DNA of 25,628 nt from a virus. Position 1 is the stretch's first letter; the number at the start of each line of letters is the position of its first letter. Position numbers and translations under genes: made by a program. The DNA lies in the IMG/VR virus record IMGVR_UViG_3300035487_000105, positions 1-25,628 of that record; one strand, given 5' to 3'. Positions 21,438 through 25,628 of the stretch are shown one piece after another. The notes beneath the pieces were generated by a model. That model worked only from the letters and a program-made list of their open reading frames with translations, ran no database searches and was not told the origin of the DNA.

Positions 21438-21956
21438 ATGGCGTGTCAACTCACACAAGGCTTTGCAGTAGGTTGTAACGATAGTACTGGAGGTATTGCC
21501 GAATTTTGGTTTGCTAACATGCCAACCGATTTCGCAGTAGCAGAAAGTGCAACTGGAGAAGCATCAGCTATAACGGGAACTAATCTTATATATTATAAGT
21601 ATGAGACTACTAACGCTCAAGGTGCTGCATCAGTAATCAATGACAATCCTACTGTAAATGACCAAAACGGAACAAGCTACTTCGACCAAACTTGCACGTA
21701 TGTCCTTAATAAAATGGATACTGCGAAACGCAACGAGGTGAAGATGTTAGCAAGAGCCAAGCTATCAGTTATCGTGAAAGATAATAATGGTATCTACTGG
21801 TTAATGGGTAAAGTAAATGGAGTGCGTATGACTGCTGGAGACAACGGTACTGGTACTGCATTGGGAGATAGAAACGGTTATTCGTTATCCTTCCAAGCAC
21901 AAGAATCAGAGCCTCTTACTGAGGTTACTGCTGAGAGTGCTTTTCCTATAGTATAG
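21438..21956 (+). CDS. Putative major tail (tube) protein
   Basis: 172 aa, three bases after the capsid gene. The N-terminus (MACQLTQGFAVGCNDSTGGI AEFWFANM) and the segment SYFDQTCTYVLNKMDTAKRN EVKMLARAKL...VIVKDNNGIYWLMGKVNGVR followed by ALGDRNGYSLSFQAQESEP match a virion protein common in Bacteroidota phages that I take to be the tail tube protein. Made in bulk next to the capsid and ended by a strong terminator, which fits. A head-decoration role is the alternative. Confidence 0.6.
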   Translation: MACQLTQGFAVGCNDSTGGIAEFWFANMPTDFAVAESATGEASAITGTNLIYYKYETTNAQGAASVINDNPTVNDQNGTSYFDQTCTYVLNKMDTAKRNEVKMLARAKLSVIVKDNNGIYWLMGKVNGVRMTAGDNGTGTALGDRNGYSLSFQAQESEPLTEVTAESAFPIV

Positions 21957-21975
21957 GACATAATAAATAATAACC

Positions 21976-22009
21976 AAGCCCACCGCCTAGATGTGGTGGG
22001 CTTTTTTTT
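21976..22009 (+). terminator. Strong intrinsic terminator after capsid/tail-tube genes
   Basis: AAGCCCACC (21976-21984) pairs perfectly with GGTGGGCTT (21995-22003), ten-base loop, then eight T (22002-22009). It ends the high-expression capsid unit. The next gene starts nine bases further. Confidence 0.88.
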
Positions 22010-22018
22010 AAGTACACA

Positions 22019-22381
22019 TTGGATATCATAGAACTAAATACAACGAATTACATTTATTGTAACATCTCAAACGAGGTGATTAACAATTACTACACTATGA
22101 CTATCACAAGCTCTGAGTATACGGTTGACGTGACCTTAGCTGCACCCGTTAGCGTAAACGGTAGATATGTAACCTTTCAACTTATTGAGGGCGTACAAGA
22201 CCTAGCAAACGCTACCATAGCTCTGCCTAATAGCGGAGACTATCCATATATGATTACAAACGCTACGACACTTAGCGGAACAACTGGAGTAGTAATACAA
22301 AGGGGAATATTAAGACTAAAACAAGCGGCAGAAGTAGTATATTCGTACACAGATGAACAAACGACTATAATTTATGAGTAA
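22019..22381 (+). CDS. Small beta-rich virion-associated protein
   Basis: 120 aa from a TTG at 22019, nine bases after the terminator; the next in-frame ATG would remove the first 26 residues. The sequence is beta-rich with alternating hydrophobic residues (MDIIELNTTNYIYCNISNEV..., YVTFQLIEGVQ, GVVIQRGILRLKQ, VVYSYTDEQT). It resembles small beta-sandwich structural proteins that sit beside head genes in Bacteroidota phages. Function (decoration or fibre-like) is unproven. It overlaps the portal gene by eight bases. Confidence 0.6.
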   Translation: MDIIELNTTNYIYCNISNEVINNYYTMTITSSEYTVDVTLAAPVSVNGRYVTFQLIEGVQDLANATIALPNSGDYPYMITNATTLSGTTGVVIQRGILRLKQAAEVVYSYTDEQTTIIYE

Positions 22382-24380
22382 TTTCCCAGCAATAACAAAC
22401 TTCGCATCGGTAGAAGTACCTAAGTTCTTAGAAAAAACGAGTCAAAACCTCGTATATTTCGGTGTAGATAACCTCTATCCCTTCGAGCTTATAGATTTAT
22501 ACAACGACTCAAGTACTCACAACGCTATTATAAACGGCAAAGTTGGCTATATAGTAGGCAATGGGCTTGAAAGTGATGAGCTAAAGACTAAGAAATGGCT
22601 ATCAAGTGCCAATATTGACGAAGATTGGACTAGCTTAATGAAGCGTTTGACCCTAGATTACGAGCTATTCAATGGATATGCTATAGAAGTAATCAGAACA
22701 ACGGCTGGAAATCAGTATCACCACTTAGATTTCGCTAATATTAGACTAGGTTTAGACGGTAGTATACAATATGCTGACAATTGGATAACAGAAAGAGGAG
22801 GTAGAAACTCAAGACCTGAGATTGAATACTTAGAAAGATACAATCCAAGAGACGAAAACCAAAAGAGAGGGGTTATATATCACGTAGACTACAGACCTAA
22901 TTTAAAGTACTATCCTTTGCCCGTATATGTTGGCTCACTTGCCGAGATTAAGACAGACGTACAGATAGGCGACTACTGGCTAAACGAAGTTACTAACGGT
23001 TTTGTAGGCGGTACTTTAATCCAGCATAACAACGGAGTACCTGAGACTAAGGAAGAATCAGAAGCCTTTGAGGATGCGTTTAAAGATAAATTTGGTAAGG
23101 CAACTGGGACTAAAATAGTACACTTATTCTCGCCTTCTAAGGATAATGCCTCAGAAATAACTAACTTAAACGGAAACGACCTTCACGAAAGATATATCGA
23201 GATGAGCAACCGAGTTAAGGAGTCTATCTTTATCGGTCACCGAGTAACTAATCCTATACTTTTCGGAGTAAAGGAAGCTGGACAAATGGGTGCTAGAAAT
23301 GAACTAGATTTAGCTTACGAAATATTTACTAATACTTATATCTCAGAACGACAAAATACTTTACTACGTACTATCAAGAAATTAGCTTTCTACGACATAC
23401 AAAGTACGGATATAGATATAATACCTCTTAAGCCTATAGATACTATAGACCTAACAAGTGACATCATACTAGGGAATCTAAGCAGAGCAGAGATTAGAGA
23501 GCTTATTAACGACCAAAGCGGACTACAACTTAAAGAAGAAGCAGAGTCAACTACTGAAATGTCTAAATTTGATGAAGACAAAGAGATGGTAGACGGCATA
23601 GTAGAACTGCTGCTTAGAGTAAAAGACTTAGATAACCGAAAAGAGATGGTTATAGCCACTTTAAGAGACTTTGACGAGCAAGGAGTAATATATAACAGAA
23701 AAGACTTTTTGAATAGAGTAGGCGTATCTCTAGGCGACGAGAAGATGTCATCTTGCAGCCACTTCTCGGACGATGAAGATATAATGCCATTCTTTAGAGA
23801 GAACGGAGTTTCTGCTGATGATTACGATATAGTAGAAAGGTTTGACTTAGAGTTTAATGCAGACGGTCAGCCTATAGAGTTTGCTACAGAGATTCAAGAA
23901 ATACAAAGAGAAATACTTTCTTTTCTAGTAGAGAATCCGCTAGCTACTGCGGTTGTAATAGCTAAGACTTTAGAGCTAGAGATAGCAGCAGTATTAAACG
24001 CATTAGGCATATTGCAAGAAGCTGGATTATTAGTCTTAGAAAATGCTACTATAACAGTAACGCCAATAGGGGGAAAGGTAGCTAAGGCTATAAAAATACC
24101 TCAAGCGAAAATTAAATACAGATACGAAGAAAGACCTAACGCTCCATCATTAGTGCGAGGAGGTAAGTCTAGAGATTTCTGTGCTGATTTAATGAGTATA
24201 AATAAACTGTACAGTAGAGAAGAGATAGATTCGCGTAGAAATGGAATGAAGTCTAGTTATTCAGATGTCGCAGACGTTTGGCTAGCTCGTGGAGGATGGT
24301 ACAGACCAGAAGGAACGACTACTTCACTACCTTATTGCCGTCACGTATGGAGTCAAGTTATAGTTAGAAAAAAGAAATGA
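22374..24380 (+). CDS. Portal protein with C-terminal winged-helix-like and minor-head-like domains
   Basis: 668 aa. Residues 1-400 read as a portal: YPFELIDLYNDSSTHNAIINGKVGYIVGNG, FNGYAIEVI, LDFANIRLG, SNRVKESIFIGHRVTNPILFGV and LDLAYEIFTNTYI. It forms the ring at the packaging vertex. Residues about 506-578 (QREILSFLVENPLATAVVIA KTLELEIAAVLNALG ... ITVTPIGGKVA) have a winged-helix pattern. Residues about 579-668 (RPNAPSLVRGGKSRDFCADL, REEIDSRR, VWLARGGWYRP, LPYCRHVW) match the C-terminal Cys/His region of MuF-like head proteins. The fusion makes it longer than usual portals (about 450 aa). Ends in an ATGA overlap. Confidence 0.78.
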   Translation: MSNFPAITNFASVEVPKFLEKTSQNLVYFGVDNLYPFELIDLYNDSSTHNAIINGKVGYIVGNGLESDELKTKKWLSSANIDEDWTSLMKRLTLDYELFNGYAIEVIRTTAGNQYHHLDFANIRLGLDGSIQYADNWITERGGRNSRPEIEYLERYNPRDENQKRGVIYHVDYRPNLKYYPLPVYVGSLAEIKTDVQIGDYWLNEVTNGFVGGTLIQHNNGVPETKEESEAFEDAFKDKFGKATGTKIVHLFSPSKDNASEITNLNGNDLHERYIEMSNRVKESIFIGHRVTNPILFGVKEAGQMGARNELDLAYEIFTNTYISERQNTLLRTIKKLAFYDIQSTDIDIIPLKPIDTIDLTSDIILGNLSRAEIRELINDQSGLQLKEEAESTTEMSKFDEDKEMVDGIVELLLRVKDLDNRKEMVIATLRDFDEQGVIYNRKDFLNRVGVSLGDEKMSSCSHFSDDEDIMPFFRENGVSADDYDIVERFDLEFNADGQPIEFATEIQEIQREILSFLVENPLATAVVIAKTLELEIAAVLNALGILQEAGLLVLENATITVTPIGGKVAKAIKIPQAKIKYRYEERPNAPSLVRGGKSRDFCADLMSINKLYSREEIDSRRNGMKSSYSDVADVWLARGGWYRPEGTTTSLPYCRHVWSQVIVRKKK

Positions 24381-24880
24381 TATTAATAATTAGCCCAGCA
24401 TTTACTAAGGAGAATACCGTACTGCATTATAATATAGATGACGGATACTTAAAGCCGCTAATAGATAGTACTCAAAATACATTTGTTAGACCGATATTAG
24501 GCTCTGCGTTATTCGACGAAGTACTTACACAGATAAAAGCTGGTACAGTATCAGCGGATAACGAGATACTTATAAAAGAATATCTTAGAGATGCTTTAAA
24601 GTGGGAAGTTTGCCACAAGTTTACAAGAATAGGAACTTACAAGATACGTAATAAAGGAGCTGGAACTAAGTCAGGCGATGATTTTACTCCATTAAGTGAG
24701 AGCGAGCTAGTAACTGCTAAGAATATATTTAAGGACAACGCAGATTTTTACAGAAGAAAATTAAAGTTATTTTTGAAACAGAATAGTGCTACTTATCCGC
24801 TATACGCAAGCCCACCAAGCGGATTAGATGTAGTATATCCTGAACAAGACACACAATGGAGAAGCCAGTTTATAGTTTAA
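24377..24880 (+). CDS. Head-tail connector protein (gp6/adaptor-like, DUF6712-like)
   Basis: 167 aa, overlapping the portal stop by ATGA. The helical pattern (IDDGYLKPLIDSTQNTFVRP ILGSALFDEVLTQIKAG ... LIKEYLRDALKWEVCHKF) is that of small head-tail adaptor proteins that dock beneath the portal ring. The C-terminal part (NADFYRRKLKLFLKQNSATY) is also typical of the family in Bacteroidota phages. Context (directly after portal) supports this strongly. Confidence 0.68.
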   Translation: MILIISPAFTKENTVLHYNIDDGYLKPLIDSTQNTFVRPILGSALFDEVLTQIKAGTVSADNEILIKEYLRDALKWEVCHKFTRIGTYKIRNKGAGTKSGDDFTPLSESELVTAKNIFKDNADFYRRKLKLFLKQNSATYPLYASPPSGLDVVYPEQDTQWRSQFIV

Positions 24881-24904
24881 AAGAAGAAAAATTAGCAAAA
24901 TACA

Positions 24905-25378
24905 TTGAAAAGTTTAACAATAAAAAACCTAGTTACGATAATGGAGGGGATAGCGACAGAGCATCCTCAGATAAACACCGTCTTAAAGGGTAACGTTTGG
25001 GATGTAGACCTTACTAAAAACGTAACTGGTAGCTATCTTATATATGAGGTAGCATCTATTATTCCAAACGGGTTCAATGGCATAGACTATTCATTAGATA
25101 TATTTTTGTGTGATAATGTAACAGAGCTAAATACGCAGACAAATGAGGTCAGCGTACAAAACGAATGCACTCTAATCGCTTTAGATATAATGAGCATATT
25201 TGAGAATTATAATAAGACGAGCTGGGCAGATAAAGACTTAAATTTAGTATTAAATAAGACTTGGAGCATAGAACCTTTTACAGAAAGATTTGACAGTCTA
25301 TATTCAGGAGCAGCTATTAATATGAGCTTGAGTACTGGATACGGTTATGCAAGATGTAAAGTGCCAATAAAAATATAA
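24905..25378 (+). CDS. Neck or tail-terminator-like protein
   Basis: 157 aa from a TTG at 24905; the first ATG (24941) would remove the N-terminal helix, which I regard as part of the fold. The sequence is alpha/beta: SLTIKNLVTIMEGIATEHPQ INTVLKGNVWDVDL, YLIYEVASIIPNG, LDIFLCDNV, a helix (VQNECTLIALDIMSIFENY) and a C-terminal strand (SIEPFTERFDSLYSGAAINM). The layout recalls tail-terminator or neck proteins encoded after the adaptor gene. Evidence is pattern and context only. Confidence 0.6.
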   Translation: MKSLTIKNLVTIMEGIATEHPQINTVLKGNVWDVDLTKNVTGSYLIYEVASIIPNGFNGIDYSLDIFLCDNVTELNTQTNEVSVQNECTLIALDIMSIFENYNKTSWADKDLNLVLNKTWSIEPFTERFDSLYSGAAINMSLSTGYGYARCKVPIKI

Positions 25379-25398
25379 AAAATAAAAATAAAAATAAA

Positions 25399-25628
25399 AT
25401 GAGTACTACAACAGATTTACTAATAGCTAGAAACGGTCAGAAATTTACCGACTCATCAGCAGCTATAACGGCAGCAACCATTACAGAGAACTATATCTAC
25501 ATTGTAATAAATGAAGAAGCAGTAGTATCTACGCTTACAAGCTCAGGAGGTACTAACCTTGTTACAGAGATAGGGGTAGCATCTAAGACGCTTTCGGCTG
25601 GAATGATACTAGCAGCACCAAGCGGAGA
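25399..25628 (+). CDS. Partial virion-associated protein, N-terminal 76 residues
   Basis: ATG at 25399 after an A-rich repeat leader (AATAAAAATAAAAATAAA); the frame is open to the right edge. It begins MSTTTDLLIARNGQKFTDSS and continues with short beta strands (ENYIYIVINEEAVVSTLTSS, TEIGVASKTLSAGMILAAP). The 'IvvNed.v.t.l....g.n....lg....tLsaG.il' pattern is common in small decoration or fibre-like proteins of Bacteroidota phages. The C-terminus is outside the window. Confidence 0.58.
   Translation, partial: MSTTTDLLIARNGQKFTDSSAAITAATITENYIYIVINEEAVVSTLTSSGGTNLVTEIGVASKTLSAGMILAAPSG

Noticed and set aside
1-25628. tRNA genes, CRISPR arrays, insertion sequences, integrase or lysis genes
   Set aside because: Looked for by eye on both strands; no cloverleaf, regularly spaced repeats, transposase, recombinase or lysozyme/holin motifs seen.

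Overview
The window is a 25.6 kb stretch of a tailed-phage genome (or prophage) of siphovirus type, most likely infecting a Bacteroidota (Flavobacteriia-like) host. The reasons are AT-rich DNA, almost no Shine-Dalgarno sequences, promoter-like -7 boxes of the Bacteroidota form TAnnTTTG, A-rich leaders, very tight gene overlaps (ATGA, TAATATG), and structural proteins of the kind seen in Bacteroidota phages. No integrase, lysis gene, tRNA or CRISPR array is visible.

Left arm, leftward (1-3887): a recombination and accessory module. Two early operons read leftward from near-identical promoter blocks (about 3442-3474 and 2436-2461). The first carries four small genes (48, 59, 70 and 100 aa). The second carries a 50-aa membrane peptide, further small genes, an ERF-type single-strand annealing protein and a PD-(D/E)XK exonuclease, and leaves the window inside another gene. 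A RusA-like Holliday junction resolvase starts at 3887. Four of the small genes (48-59 aa) were found by reading the minus strand directly.

Control region (3888-4027): divergent -7 boxes form a 9-bp inverted repeat. On the rightward side follows a short leader that can fold into two hairpins whose 7-nt loops are exactly complementary; the second hairpin ends in a T run like an intrinsic terminator. This looks like an attenuator or a small phage RNA controlling the rightward operon.

Rightward early/middle genes (4028-9689): a replication-initiation-like protein with GC-rich hairpins in its linker (possible origin), a DnaB/Twinkle-like helicase, small proteins, an HNH/NinG-like zinc protein, a mini protein-kinase-like protein, an SSB-like protein with an LPF tail, an unusual sigma-factor-like/glycosyltransferase fusion, and a ParB-like/DNA methyltransferase.

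Packaging and virion genes (9707-25628): TerS, TerL, then a tail assembly chaperone split by a -1 frameshift site, a gp10-like neck/tail-completion protein, a self-contained 71-aa cassette with its own early-type promoter and terminator, two large tail proteins, the tape measure protein, an XkdF-like protease/scaffold, major capsid protein, putative tail-tube protein, a terminator, a small beta-rich protein, a portal fused to extra domains, two connector proteins and the start of another virion protein. The order is unusual: much of the tail module sits between terminase and head genes, and the portal follows the capsid gene.

Most noteworthy are the kissing-loop leader RNA, the 17-bp promoter/operator motif found three times, the 23-bp promoter-proximal repeat in which one base difference makes a start codon, the frameshifted chaperone, the sigma/glycosyltransferase fusion and the mini-kinase.
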